Shown one piece after another: positions 25,986-38,472 of a stretch of DNA of 64,000 nucleotides. The translations under genes were made by a program, and so were the position numbers. Source of the DNA: Armigeres subalbatus (lineage: Eukaryota; Arthropoda; Insecta; Diptera; Culicidae). Each line of letters starts with the position of its first letter. The first letter of the stretch is position 1. Location of the stretch: contig NC_085140.1 in assembly GCF_024139115.2 (NCBI RefSeq), positions 425,405,781 to 425,469,780 of the forward strand, read 5' to 3'. Below the pieces are notes generated by a model that saw only the letters and a list, made by a program, of their open reading frames with translations, did not search any database and was not told the DNA's origin.

Positions 25986-27117
25986 TTATTTCGAAATTGC
26001 AGTTTGATGCAGATTTTATTGTTAAGGGACGTGATTTAAACAAGTTGTTTTCATGATATTTTGATTTAATTATTCATAGCATCTATAGAAACTTAGACTC
26101 CAGGTGTTGATCAAAAATGATAGATGTCAAATTTTCTGCACGTGACTGGAAAAATTCTTTTTAATAGTGTTGAAACTGTGATAATAACGTTGATAGAACA
26201 TATCAGAAATGTTATTTTTAAGACAAAAGCTGCAAAATCAAAGATTTATATACACGTACGTCTATAGTTTACCGCAAAAATATACTTTAGAGAATAACTT
26301 TATGATCGGAAGGAAACGGGTATCTTCAACAACAACAAGTATACATGACTAAAATGTTTTATCGCAGAAAAAGCAAAAAAAATTACTACAAGGTTTTTAA
26401 GATCTTATAGTAATTTTTCTTCAGTCAAGCAAATACACCAAACTAGTCAGTAAAACTTAAAAGTGATTTTTTTATTGAAATATACGAACAGCATGAGTAG
26501 CCGCTTTCTCAACTGTTGTAGGCGTTTGATGGAAAAGTGTTCAAAAGAGATTGACAATCTGAAGCACCATAGATAAACTGAAAGCGACTGGTTATGCTCC
26601 AATGTCCATTGAATACAAATTCGCATTTGCACGTCCTGCGTCTAAACGTTGACAAAGAGCAATCTGTATATCATCGGTTGAGCAGAGCGGAGGTTCGAAA
26701 GGACAGCAACTGAGGAATTGCCAGATTGTCGACAACAACTGAGGAATTACAGAAGTATTAGGCCTTTGAGCCTTACCCGTACCATCAGCGAATCTGTTTC
26801 AACAAATCAATCGGAAGATGGTGTATCAAAAGGTCAACATCGAACGCTTTAACGAGGCATAGCTGGGATAAAAGTGACTGATTAAATGGAGAAGATGACT
26901 CGTTTACCGGAGAAAAATACCGTAAATAAGGACTGTACGAAGAAACCTCTTCAAATTAGGGACCTGATGATGTGGAAAATACAGACTACGGGTGAGGTAA
27001 TATATAAATGAAGGAAAGGTTCTCGAATGCAGCCACGACAGGAAAGAAAAATTATTGATTTGTCGATGCTGCCAAGTTCGTGTCTATTCAGGATGCCATT
27101 GATGAGTTTCAAAACCA

Positions 27118-28330
27118 ATGACGATAAAAGAGCGAAAACAATTGAAGAATAACTGTCTTTCAACCAAAAATACTAGGTCTAGTACTGCATTAACAGATGA
27201 GACAAAAGAAATAGTAGTTCAATATTTTGAAGATGATGAAGTAAGTCGAGCTATGCCTGGTCAAAAAGATTATGTCAGTAAAAAGATGGAAAGCGTCAAA
27301 GCAATCCAAAAACGATTAATGATGACGACTTTGAAAGAAGCGTACACACGCTTCAAGGAAATTCACGATAATATTAAAATAGGTTTTTCCTCATTTGCAA
27401 GCAATTCTTTCCAATTCAGGAACACATAATGTGTGTGGCAACCCATGAGAATATTAATCTTATTTTACATGTTTGAAAAGAATCAATTTAACAAAGGATA
27501 TTAAAATGTTAACTGGTAGTCTTTTGTGTGAAAATACAACATCAAATTGCTATCTACAGTCTTGTTCGGATTGTCCAGATTCTTCATCATTGGAAAATAC
27601 TTTATTCGCTGAGTTTGAAGAAAATATATTGATCAGTTATCATTTTGAGCAATGGGTGACCACGGATAGGTGTGACATAGAAACTATTGTAAAACCTGTA
27701 GATGAGTTTGTGTCATATTTGCTTGAAATTAAGAAAGTTTAATGCCTCACGATTTCATTAAACAAGAACAATCAGCTTTTTAAAAAATACGAAAATACAT
27801 TACAAATGGTGAATTTTTAGTCATTTGTGATTTTCTGAATACAGCTTTATGTACAAGATGAATGCAGTCCATCACGGAACGTACAACAAGCTACAATTCA
27901 TCCATTCGTTATTTATTTTAATGGAAGTACGCAAATTGAACACTTAAGTTTTATTATAATTTCCAAGATTTAAGACACGTTCATTATCGTAAACTTGTTC
28001 ATTGAAAAATGATTAACTTTTACGCGTTGATAAGCATAAAGAAGTCAAAAAGATATTTCATGTCTGATGGAGCAGCGTCGCATACAAAAATCTAAGAATT
28101 TTTCGAGCCTATCAATTTAAATCAATGTACGGAATTGATGCAGAATGGCATTTTTGCTACATCACATGGCAAAGGTCCTTGTGATGCTATTGGAGGAACA
28201 ATAAAGCGCATGGCCACAAAGCAAGTTTAGCCAAAGAACGTGAGCATCCAATTAAAACTGCGAAAGAACTTTTTGATTGGGCAAATCGTAGAAAAGAAAA
28301 GATTTAACTAAATTATCATTTTGTTTTACT
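27118..28330 (+). pseudogene. Broken transposase-like protein (SDGAAS / SHGKGPCDAIGGT family)
   Basis: Three blocks are readable. 27118-27429 includes VVQYFEDDEVSRAMPGQKDY and VKAIQKRLMMTTLKEAYTRF. About 27430-27742, in two frames, has CVATHENINLILH, then the Cys-containing TSNCYLQSCSDCP and YHFEQWVTTDR. About 28063-28230 has SDGAASHTK and ATSHGKGPCDAIGGTIKR. I know this ordered set of motifs from uncharacterised arthropod and cnidarian proteins that behave like transposon products. The Asp in SDG may be catalytic, which is an inference. The middle part (about 27743-28050) is largely missing, and several frameshifts and stops make it inactive. Confidence 0.6.
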
Positions 28331-28784
28331 ACTACTGAAAGTACAAATAAAGGCTTCAGAGCTCAGCGAGCAATTTAATAACGAAAACGATCCAAGGAAC
28401 CCAAAATTTCACTGTTTCATTCCATTGTCGAAAATAAAATTAAAAGCAATACCCCAAACTGTGCTGATAATAATTCAAAAGTGTTCGATATTTTAAAAAT
28501 TTGAATAAAAATAAATAAAAATAAGTATTAATAAACTGTTTTCATGATATCATAACCCATACCAAAAATTCAAACCCAAACTCTTAGAGTTTCTATAAAC
28601 ATTATTAACTGCCATTTAATTTAATACTTAGGATAATATTAATTCATTTTTTATTTATACATAATATTTATACATATAATATACATAATATCGATGAATA
28701 CATAAATATGAATATCATACAAACAACTTGTTTAACTCACGTATAACAATAAAATCAGCATCAAACTGGATTCTTGAAAAAAAA

Positions 28785-29200
28785 CACGAAATTTTTTTGT
28801 TTACTATGAAAATTGTGAAATGTTTGAAATGTCATAACTTTTTTGTTTATTAGTTTACCATCACCAAATTTTTATGGTAGATAGCTAATATAATGGACCG
28901 TTTTCCTAAAAATTACGTTCGAAAAAAGATAGGGTTTTGAGATATTTGAGTTTTGGACAAAATGATATTTTTAAAGAAAAAAATTTTTTTACTGTGCACA
29001 TTTTCTTTAGAATCACCATTTAGTTGTCTACTTTGCTGAAAAATCATAACAATCGAACATTCCGTTTTTTGTGCAGCTTTTAAATATTTTTGAACCATTT
29101 TCACATACACCCTTTTGAAAAGTTAGTCGTGACTCAATATGAAGATTTGATATCGAAAATGACGATTGAAAAACTGTGCAAAGTTTCAACTCAATAGAAA
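28785..29200 (-). repeat. Right terminal inverted repeat of the 3.6-kb transposon
   Basis: Reverse complement of 25560-25985. It lies just right of an AT-rich segment that follows the last transposase fragment. Confidence 0.8.
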
Positions 29201-29342
29201 ATCATGAATTAAAAATTTTCTTAAATTTTGATGCTGTTGCTTAAGTCGCTCTTAGGACAAAGTCTATGTAGCAAGCAAAGATTGAGAGTGATATGAAAGT
29301 AGAGAACCTCAGGGATTTCAGTATTTTGGAATAATTTGAAAT

Positions 29343-29594
29343 CTTCTTTTCTTCCCATTGAATTACATTCCCCACTTGAACATGCCCACAGTTCTGCGAG
29401 GTTTCTAAGGCAAGTATCATTTTTGCATTCGTATATCATAGAGTTAACACGATGAATACTTTTATGCCCAGGGAAATCGAGACAATTTTCAATCCAAAAA
29501 TTGCCTGGACCGGCACCTGGAATCGAACTCAGCCATCCTCAGCATGGTCTTGCTTTGTAGCCGCGCTTCTTTCCGCTAGGCTAAGGAGGGCCCC
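29343..29594 (-). mobile_element. Feilai-type SINE with internal deletion
   Basis: On the minus strand it starts GGGGCCCTCCTTAGCCTAGC, has the tRNA-like part with CAAGACCATGCTGAGGATGG and GGTGCCGGTCC, then CTGGGCATAAAAGTATTCAT. It ends near a GAAAAGAAGAT tail at 29343. The stretch with CTGTCCCAGTG is deleted relative to the copy at 41421. Confidence 0.8.
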
Positions 29595-29944
29595 AATTTA
29601 TGAATCAAATACCTCAAAATACTTTCTTATGAATTCGATGTACAATCACGAAGGAAATCACTGCTATAATCGCAAGTCAGTCAAATTTTTGCATGATTTC
29701 CTATTCAGATAAGGCAGACACAGTTAACGGCCGTGATCAGAAAGTATCACATGGGACAAGCCTCAGAGTCCAATAATGGCACTCAAGATGAAATCATTTT
29801 CCCTCCCATCCTTGCCATTATTAACCTCACCATACATTCAAAATCCATTGCATGTTCGAGAAACAAAGAAAATCTTAATTTGAGCTATACACAAATTGGG
29901 AATGGTCGTTTGACAACTATTGGCGAATGCCATTGAGGCAAACC

Positions 29945-30065
29945 CATCTGGCCGAAGTCATTAAATAGGAGACATACGAATAGGACATTTATCGAATAGG
30001 ACATTTGGCCGAATAGGTGGTTTGCCCGAATGGGACATTTGCGAAGGACGTTTTGCCAATAGGAC
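29945..30065 (-). repeat. TTTGGCCGAA-family minisatellite, short array
   Basis: About six diverged copies of a unit of about 17-19 bp such as ATAGGACATTTGGCCGA. Confidence 0.6.
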
Positions 30066-30157
30066 ATTAGTTTACAATGCTCTGAAATCTCAGATGTGAT
30101 ATGTATGAATATGTACATTATGTGGAAGATTATGATTTAAAAATGTATTGGGTAACT

Positions 30158-30235
30158 CTTTCCTTAGATGGGACTCGAACCCGACCCTCAGTATGCTAGC
30201 ACCTTGCTACACTTGCTTGTAACCAAAACTGTATG
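30158..30235 (-). mobile_element. tRNA-derived SINE head, diverged
   Basis: The minus strand has AAGTGTAGCAAGGTGCTAGC (A-box-like) and GGGTTCGAGTCCCATCTAAG (B-box consensus GGTTCGANTCC) at tRNA spacing, without a closable acceptor stem. Likely a SINE relic. A pseudo-tRNA is the alternative. Confidence 0.4.
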
Positions 30236-31059
30236 CATCAGGAGAAACGTTTGGATGAATCATAGTTCAGTCTTAAGCGTCCAAATCGACCTTATTTCGG
30301 TTCTTAGTCGCATTAAAACCTACAGTGCTAGTAAGAGCCAAATTATATTTTAGTGCTGCCCGAAAGCCACTTTTGGCAAATAACTCGGCTGATGTAGTGC
30401 ACCTATTTTCACGCCTTTGTCAAAATGGCAAAACTTTAGACGAGTTGGAACGGAACGAAAAAAAAATGGAAAATATTTGTGTTGAGAGGCGTTTTATAAG
30501 TTGTGTGAAACTGGCAACACTGATGGTTTCAAATATGTGTATGCTTCCATACCGAGGCAATGAGATTTAATTGATGTGATTTGAAGTTGCGATGGAGCCT
30601 ATAGCTAGTGTGGATTGAAACTAAATTGTAAATTTATTCCTAGATAATAAATTCAGTTTTGAAGCTGTTTGTAATGGCAGACTGCTGTCAAAAACGGTTT
30701 CATTCGACCCAGGAAAATCCCATCGCAACATTTGTTTACATTTCAATACATTCTTTCTCTTTTCTTCCCATTAGTGATTCAGGAACGGAAAACGGAACAG
30801 TTCCCCTACGTTATGGATCCTTCTTTCGCGGAACAGAACAATTTTTGAGTAAAGTCTAAAAGTAAACAACCGATAACAAAAAGTGACCTATATATTTTAT
30901 TATGATTGAAATTTGGAAAATGATACAAAATTAGTTCAGCATGCAATTCAATTTTGCATTGCCTACAAAATAAATAATTTAATGAATTATGTAAGGAGTT
31001 TGTGAGAGATATTGTTGACGTAACTTCAACAGGGTTCATTGATGAATAAGTGAAGTAAT

Positions 31060-34000
31060 TTCAGGAAAAGATGTGAATTCTTGCAGAAATTCCAAAAGTA
31101 GTTCCAGGAGGCCTTTCATAGAAATTTCTTAGGAACTTCAGTGGGATATTTGGAGAAAGTACAGAAAAAATCCTACAGGGTTTTTAGGAGGAACTCTCAG
31201 AGAAATTTGAAGGAGAACTGTATGAGAATTTCTAGGAAGTTCAGGGTGAATTTCAGGAGCAACTATCGGAGAATTCTAAAAAAGGGAGGATCTCCACGTT
31301 CATCCTGAATTCCTCCAAAATATTTCCTGAATTCCTCTAGGAATTCATTTTAAATTCTCTAAGAATTCATTCTGAATTCCCCAAGATTCATTCAATTCCC
31401 AGGAATTAATTCAATTCCCCAAAAAATCATTTCATTCATTCTCCCAGGATTTCATTCTGAATTTCCCAGGAATTCTCGAATTTCCCAATCATTCCGAATT
31501 CCTATGAAATTATTCCAATTCCTCAGAATTCATTCTGGAGGATTCCTGGATTTTTCTAAATTGCTTCAAGATTTTTTTCAATTCTAAAATTCATTCTAAA
31601 TTCCCAGTTGATGAATAAGTTCCCCATGAATTCATTCTGAATTCCTCCAGGTTCATTCTGAATTTCCCAGAATTCTCTAAATTCCTCCACGTAATCATTA
31701 TGAATTCACAGAATTCATTTTTTCAGTCTAATCATTCTGTTCCCCAGGAATTCATTCTCAATGCCCCTGAATTCAATCTGAATCTCCAATTTCTCAGGAA
31801 TTCATTCTGAATTTCCCAAGAACGCGTTCCAGCATTCCCCAGAATTCATCCTGAATTCCCGGAAATCATTCTTTATTCCTCTATGAGTTTCGCCAAGAAT
31901 TCCTCCTGGAGTTACTTCAGGAATTCCTTGGTGTAGTTCTTCCAGGATATCAGCCAGGAATTTCCCAAAAAATCTTCTCAAGCTCCTCAGAATTTCCTCT
32001 TGAAGTTCCTTCAGATTTCCTTCAGGATTTCCTCTGGAGATCGTTCAAGAATTTTCTAGGAATTCATTTTAAATTTATCTAGAATTCATTCTAATTCACA
32101 GAAATTCATTTTCATTCATTCTCTCAGGATTTCATTCTGAATTTCTTCAGAATTCATTCCGAATTTCAGAAATTCATTCGAATTCTATAGAAATTCATTC
32201 CATGAAATTCATTCAATTCTAGAAATTTATTCGAATTACTGAGGAATTTGTTCTAAATTGCTTCAAGAATTCTTTCAATTCCCCAAAATTCATTCTAAAT
32301 TCTCCAGGCATTGATGAATAAGTTCCAGGTCATTCTAATTTTCCAGGAGTTCATTCTGAATTTCCAGGAATTCAATCTAAATTCCTCCAGTAATCATTAT
32401 GAATTCCAACAGATTCATTTTGAATCCTCCGAGAAATCATTCTGTTCCCCAGAATTCATTCTCAACGCCCCTAGAATTCAATGAATCTTTTCCTCAGGAA
32501 TTCATTCTGAATTTCCCTGGAATTATTCTGAATTTCTGGAATTCATTTCTGAACTTCTCCTGAATTCATTCTGAGTTTCTAAATTCATTCTGAAGTTTCT
32601 GGAATTCATTCTGAATTTTCCTGAATTCATTCTGAATTTTCCCTGGAATTAATTCTGAATTTCTGTTTTTTTTTAATTTCCTGAATCCATTCTGAATTTC
32701 TTCGAATTGATTTTCAATTTCCTTCTTCGAATTTTCTGAATTTATTCTGAATTTCCTCTGAATTCATTCTGAATTTCCTAAATTCTGAATTTCCCTAGAA
32801 TTTATTCTGAATTTCCTGAATTCATTCTGAAGTTTCCTGAATTCATTCTGAATTTCCCTGAATTTATTTTGAATTTCCCTGAATTGATTCTGAATTTCCT
32901 CTGTAATTCATTTTGAATTTCCTGAATTCATTCTGAATTTCCTGAATTATACTGGATTTCTTTAGGAATTCATCCTGATTTTCTCAGAATTCATTCCGAA
33001 TCCACCCTGGAATTCATTAAGAATTCCCAGAATCATTCGAATTCCAAGAATTCATTCTGAATTCCCAGGAATTCATTCGGAATTCAGGAATTCTCAATTC
33101 AATTCATTCCGAACTCCTCAGAAATTTATTCCAATTCCCCAGAATTCATTCCGAATCTCCGAATCATTCCGAACTCCCCAGGAATCCATTGAATTTCCAG
33201 AATTTATTCCGAATCCCCAGGAATTCATTCCAAATTCCCAAGTTCATTCCAATTCCCCGCATTCTTCCGAATTCCCAAATATTCGCGAATTTTCAGGAAT
33301 TCCTTCCAATTCCCAGAGAAAAGAATTCAGAGAAATTTCTGGACAAACATCAGTACTTTCTGGAGGAGCTCCAAGAAGATTTTTTCTAGAAACTCCTGGA
33401 AGGATTCCTGGGTAAACTCAGAAAATTTCTTCAGCCTTCACAATCCCTGGACAATTTCGAAGAAACTCCTGGAGGAATTCTCAGGGATACTCCAGGAAGA
33501 ATTGCTGGAGAGGCCTAAGGGTAATTTCTGGAAGACCTTCAGGAGTAAATCCTGGAAAATCCAGAAGATTTGTGGAGGAACTCCAAGAAGATTTTTTGAG
33601 AAACTTCAGGAAGATATACACAGGTAAATTTCTGGAGGAAATCCATAAAGAATTCTTTGATGCTCAGGATTATTTCCGAGAGAACTCTAAGAAGAATTGT
33701 CAGAAGACACCATGAGGAACCTCTGAGAAATTCTTGAAGGATCTCCAGGAGGAAATCCTGAAGGAACTTCAAGAGGAATTTCTGGTGAGTTTCGAAGATT
33801 TTTTGAAATTCTGGCTGATATCTTGGAAGAACTACAAGGAATTCCTGAAGTAACTCAGGAGGAATTCTGTGCAAAATTCGTGAAGAATAAAGAATGATTT
33901 CGGGGAATTCAGCAATTCTGGGGGAATGCGGAACGCGTTCTGGAAATTCAGAATGAATTCCTCGGGAACTCATCTGTTGGGATCATTGAATCTTTGTGAT

Positions 34001-34260
34001 TCTTCAGGAGTTCATCCATGAATTTTGTAGCTTCTACAAACATTACTCCTGTAGATCCTCCTGTTCTCCTAAAATTCCTCCTTTGAATTTTCAGAGACTC
34101 TCCCAGGAATTCCTTCTGAAGTACTTTTAGGATTTTTGCTTGGAATTCATTCAGGAATTTCTAGAGGAGATCCTCTGGGGGTTTCTTCAAAACTTCATTT
34201 ATTTATCATTAAATTCATCTGGGAGTTAATCCAGGGCTTCTTTCAGGAATTCTTGGAATA
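31060..34260. repeat. 3.2-kb degenerate GAATTC-rich satellite
   Basis: Dominated by a unit of about 17-20 bp such as GAATTCATTCTGAATTTCC in 31.3-33.3 kb, passing into GGAATTCCTCC / GAAGAATTTCTGGAGGA-like units on both sides. It is related to the 8.9-kb array. Copy lengths vary through many one- to three-base losses. Frames such as 33973-33539 (minus) are by-products of the repeat. Confidence 0.85.
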
Positions 34261-34577
34261 AATCGCGCCACTGATCACATCGGTTAAAACTTTTAGCAGT
34301 GCCAAATGTGACAAAAATCGTTCAACAGCGATTTTTATATAACGATATATGGAATTTCTCGTAAATAAGAAAAACTTTCAATGAAATACAAAAGAATTTC
34401 TATTTAAAACAAAAAATTCAGGAATTCCGAAAAATATTACAACAATTTCATGAACGTGATTATAATTGATTTGTTTATCGGCTATGACAGCCTGTCTTCA
34501 AGTAGTTTCCATACCTACCAAGATAACTCCTATGGCGATAGAGAAATTTTCACTTGATTAATTCACTAGAATGGGGA

Positions 34578-34955
34578 AGGGTCATTTGGTCGAAACCCAT
34601 TCGGAAAGCAATTTGACCGAACGCCTTTAGTCCGAAAGTTGTTTGGCCGGAAGGTCGTTTGAAAGGGTCATTAGGCGAAAGAGTCATTAGACCGAATGGG
34701 TCATTTGGCCGAATGGTCATTTGGCCGAAAGGGTCCTTTGGCCTAAAGGGTCATTTGGCTGAAAGGGTCTTAGGCCGGAAAAGTCATTTGTCGAAAGGGT
34801 CATTAGGCCGAAAGGGTTATTTGGCCGAAAGATTCATTTAGCTGAAAAGGTCATTAGGTGGTCATTGGAAAAGCGTCGTTTGGCTGAAGGATTTGGCTGA
34901 AAGGGTCGTTGACCGAAATGGTCAAAAGGGTCATTTGGCCGAATAGGTCATTTGA
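34578..34955 (+). repeat. TTTGGCCGAAAGGGTCA minisatellite
   Basis: About 18-20 tandem copies of a unit near 17-18 bp (GGTCATTTGGCCGAAAG) with substitutions and short deletions. This is the clearest copy of the family also seen at 13.1 and 29.9 kb. Confidence 0.85.
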
Positions 34956-34957
34956 AA

Positions 34958-35150
34958 GTGAGAAATTAGGGAGTAAGAAGAGAGACTCTCATTCATTCCT
35001 CACTTCTCACTGTAAAAAAGAGGACGAAGTGAGTAGTGAGACGTCTCTTCTTACTCCTAATTTCTCACTTTTCAAATGACTCACTTTGCGCTTCTCATTT
35101 TTACACGTTAAGTAAAATGAGGAATGAGAGTGAGACGTCTCACTTTGAAT
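34958..35150. repeat. Foldback (imperfect inverted repeat) next to the minisatellite
   Basis: GAAAGTGAGAAATTAGGGAG at about 34958 is matched in reverse by CTCCTAATTTCTCACTTTTC at about 35055-35080. Inner segments with GAGACGTCTC and TTCCTCACTTCTCAC also pair. A third partial copy (GAATGAGAGTGAGACGTCTC) follows at about 35123. The transcript or single strand could fold into a long hairpin. Probably a MITE-like foldback element. Confidence 0.6.
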
Positions 35151-35841
35151 AAATGTATGAATGATTTCTTTTGAATGTCCATGAGGAATGCTTCTTAATT
35201 TAGAAGGTATTTTTCTTAAAATTTTCTTCTAAACTTTCACGAGATAATCATCACATAAAATATTCTGAATTCCCAAAAACTTTTTTGATTTGTACTCTAC
35301 TAGAATACTTTTTCTGAACGTTTATATGATATTTTTTCCAAACTTAAATGGAAAATTGTTTTGTTGTATTGTAATTCCCTGAGAAATGCTTTTAATTTCC
35401 GCGGAAACTGAAGTTTCAGAAATATAAATCTGGAGCGTTCATTCTCTTTAAAATAACGTCTCTAATGCATCTTCTTCTTCTACACGAGAAAGGGATCACC
35501 ACAACTAATCGAATAATCTGAGTTTTTCCATAGCATAATGTTACTAGCACATAGTTTTAACGATAGTTGATCGAATTTAATAAAAACGATGTGACGAAAT
35601 CTTTATAGCGGCATTTGAAAATAAAGGTGACAATCAGTACATATTGTTTCTTTGAAAAAAAAAGTTACTTGTCACGATTGCTTTCACTTTGACAAGCACT
35701 CCATCGAAACCAAATTTGAATATATCGTTACCTGACAATGCCTTTTCTATTTCAATGATCTTCTTTCACGCTCTAAGCAAAAAACCAATTTAGATGAACA
35801 AAGTTCTCAAGAGAAAGTGAAGTCTGATAAGTAAATTGCTT
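35151..35841. other. No feature seen
   Basis: AT-rich unique sequence, nothing recognised. Confidence 0.45.
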
Positions 35842-36780
35842 CTAACCTGTAATGAGCTTCACCAATTTCAGTACATCTAATGACTCACCGGTAAGAACAG
35901 ACAGTCTACTTAATGGGCAGCTAGTCATAAATGCAACAATGTTTTTATCGATAAGCCGTATAGCAACCTGTAAATGGTTTCGTCGTTGATGCCACCCGGC
36001 GTGGTTCCATAAACTAAATAATTGTTGATAATCCATCGGTCTTTGTTGTAGTCGTTGATTGGTCATGCTAACAATGGATGATAATAATAATAATAATTAG
36101 TAGAACTTTTTCGATCCACTTAGAGCAGAGAGACAGGTTCACCTTTTCAAAATGATAGTTGATGATTTCATGGTGGACAATAATGTTTCCTGTTCGATCT
36201 GATTTTCGTGCAACAATAAATCCCGCTAACCGTCGACAGAAGTGGGGTAGCTAAAAAGTTAATCTATAGTAATCAATTGTCAAACAGAAGTGCTCAAAAT
36301 GCACATTCTGATCTGATTTGATATTACCGGGAGATGTGAGGTCAGTAATAACTTCGAATGACTTTTCACTTTTTAGCATACGAATAGGATATTAAATGTT
36401 GTTAGTTAGCTCAATAGTTCTCAATTACCAAATAATGCCATCAAAATACTGAACATCGATGTTTCTTTGACTTTTTCCCATACTAAATTCCTTTGAGCTC
36501 AGACCTAGAAACGTAGGTTAGATTAAATTTGTCAGAGCACTAATACAATTTAGTAACACGTCGAGCATTTCACCATTTTTTTATGAAATCCAAATACCGA
36601 AGAATATAAACTCTATCCAGGCGTTCCTTTCATGTAGCATCCATGCCTGCCTGCACCTGATGTGTAAACATCTGCAGTCTTGGGCAAAGGATCAAAATCT
36701 GACACATTTAGATCTTTCATTGAGGTTCGGAAAAGAATTGTACAGTGTAATTGTAAATTTCAGGTCTCTCCGATCAGAAA
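35842..36780 (-). pseudogene. Cluster of unrecognised coding fragments, same strand
   Basis: Read right to left on the minus strand. 36720-36616 encodes MKDLNVSDFDPLPKTADVY then GRHGCYMKGTPG to a stop. About 36520-36440 encodes SMGKSQRNIDVQYFDGII. 36379-36254 encodes MLKSEKSFEVITDLTSPGN then HFEHFCLTIDYY to a TAG at 36253-36251. 36250-36143 continues in the same frame as LPHFCRRLAGFIVARKS then GNIIVHHEIINYHFEK and meets a GTGAAC donor-like site. 36066-35842 is a further 74-codon frame ending near a GTGAGT at 35883. The pieces look like real protein but include in-frame stops, so either a decayed gene or a gene with very short introns. Family not recognised. Confidence 0.38.
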
Positions 36781-38472
36781 CTGACTAATTTCATGTGAAC
36801 CTGTTCAATAGCGTTTTAAGAAATTTGTCGATGCTTGTGACAACGATCTGCTCGGGATCTAAATTAAAATGTACCTAGTTCGTAAATGAAGCATGATAAA
36901 GAATAAATATTTGAGTGAATGAAATAAATCCAAAGCAGTTTATTTTATTCTTAAGTTTTATTGTCAGATTTTTATCGAACAAGCCTTAGTAACTAACTCA
37001 GCGGTGCAAGCAATGGTTTTGACATCTTTGAAATATCACTAATGTTCAGTTAGCGTCGTGTTTCTAACCCTGCATCCTATGTGCTATCATTTTTGTCCTC
37101 TATTGCTAATTTGCAATTATCTTTTTGATAAACAAACTTTAGCAGTTTTGCTCCTCTTCTTATATGTTTTGTTTCAAATCTCTATCCAATGATTTGTAAA
37201 ATCCTCGCTGTTTGGTGCATCGTGCAATCGAAGAGCCAATGGCCCCGGGTGTGATGCATTGAGGCTCCGTAGAAATCTAAATTCATTACTCACGGTTGCG
37301 GTGTACGTTCATTCGTCGGACCGTAACCACCTCTTGTAATGGATGCTGACATCGCGGCTCCCCAAACGCCGCTAAGTCCCCAGCAGATACAGTGGTGATT
37401 GACGGTGAGAATCATTTTTCGAGTTTATAGCGGTGCCGCAATTTCGTACCCGATGCGTCGGATTTGGTAATGGTTTGGTCAGATGATTAATCAGCGGTGG
37501 ATGAACCGAAAGTCGTCATAGTTTTCCACGCAGTAAAAGCATCAGTTACGGTTTTGTTTCACGCACGTTTCTCGAATGTAAGTTATTACGCACCATTAAT
37601 GTATGGTAACGGCATCAGGTTGAATGAGCAGAAGCAGTGATTGTCACGATATTCACTATTTGTTATCCAATTACTGCACCCAGTTGAAGGGATCATTAAA
37701 TCCATCGTCATAGTCTCTATGTTGCAGTTGTCTGATAATCATGCCAGTTTTTCCATAGCATAAGGAATGCCAGTTGAATGTGAATTATGGTTAGTTTACT
37801 CAAGGTGATGATGTCGTGCGACTGCACTAGGTCAAGTGGCATTGAGATAATTATGGATTTGATCACATCCAAGTACACAATATCAATGCAGTTTTGGTAT
37901 AATCAACAAATCATACTCGAATCGCAATCATAAAGACCTCATGCACGGCCTAACTCACTTTTTACAAAAGCGAACTAACATATGGGTAACGCTACCAATA
38001 GTGGAGGTACAAGGAGAAAGTATTTTTAAAATTGACAATTGTGAGAAACTTACAGTTTTAATATGTTAGTCAATAGAGAAACTAACAGTATAAAAATTAG
38101 ATTGATGTTATCCATCAACAACTATCAAATATTGCTTGCACCACTAATGGGTACACTGTTCCTTTAGTGGCGGTAAAACTATTTAATACATTAAATTTGA
38201 GTTTTGTTTTTTCTTGTAAAAATCAGAAGGGTTTTATACAAGATACGACCGTCACGTAAACTACGTAAAACAGATCATTGAATAATTATTTTGGTTGGAG
38301 CCTGAGTAATTGAAATTTTGACTTTGCGCTCCTTTTTTGTTTTGTGAACCTCCTATATTTTCAACTGAAATAGTTGTAATATAACTGATACGAACAGTTT
38401 GAAGTTTTATGGAAATGACTATAGAAATCGATCCGTATGTGAGATCGTTTCGTGAGGCGCATCATTAACTAT
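36781..38472. other. No gene; moderately CpG-rich patch at 37.2-37.6 kb
   Basis: Positions about 37200-37620 are less AT-rich (for example GCATCGTGCAATCGAAGAGC) and could be a regulatory or conserved non-coding segment. No open frame or RNA is recognised here. Confidence 0.3.

Larger units (their letters stand above)
25555..29205 (+). mobile_element. DNA transposon with long terminal inverted repeats and a broken transposase
   Basis: About 25560-25985 is repeated in reverse complement at about 28785-29200 (for example TTTTCGATATCAAATCTTCA on the left and its complement on the right; likewise AGTTATGACATTTCAAACAT). Arms are about 420-430 bp and roughly 85-90% alike by eye. Between them, plus-strand fragments of one protein family lie in the right order. 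The long inverted repeats plus transposase traces make a cut-and-paste element the best reading. The superfamily is not assigned. Confidence 0.72.
29595..31059. other. No supported gene; two small repeat relics
   Basis: Apart from the minisatellite at 29945-30065 and the tRNA-like relic at 30158-30235, this is AT-rich unique sequence. The frames at 30325-30570 and 30659-30859 have no recognised family. Confidence 0.4.

Noticed and set aside
33539..33973. 144-codon minus-strand frame
   Set aside because: Lies in the GAATTC-family satellite, and its sequence is repetitive.
34659..34841. 60-codon frame with repeated GSFG/AERV phrases
   Set aside because: It is the TTTGGCCGAAAGGGTCA minisatellite read in one frame.
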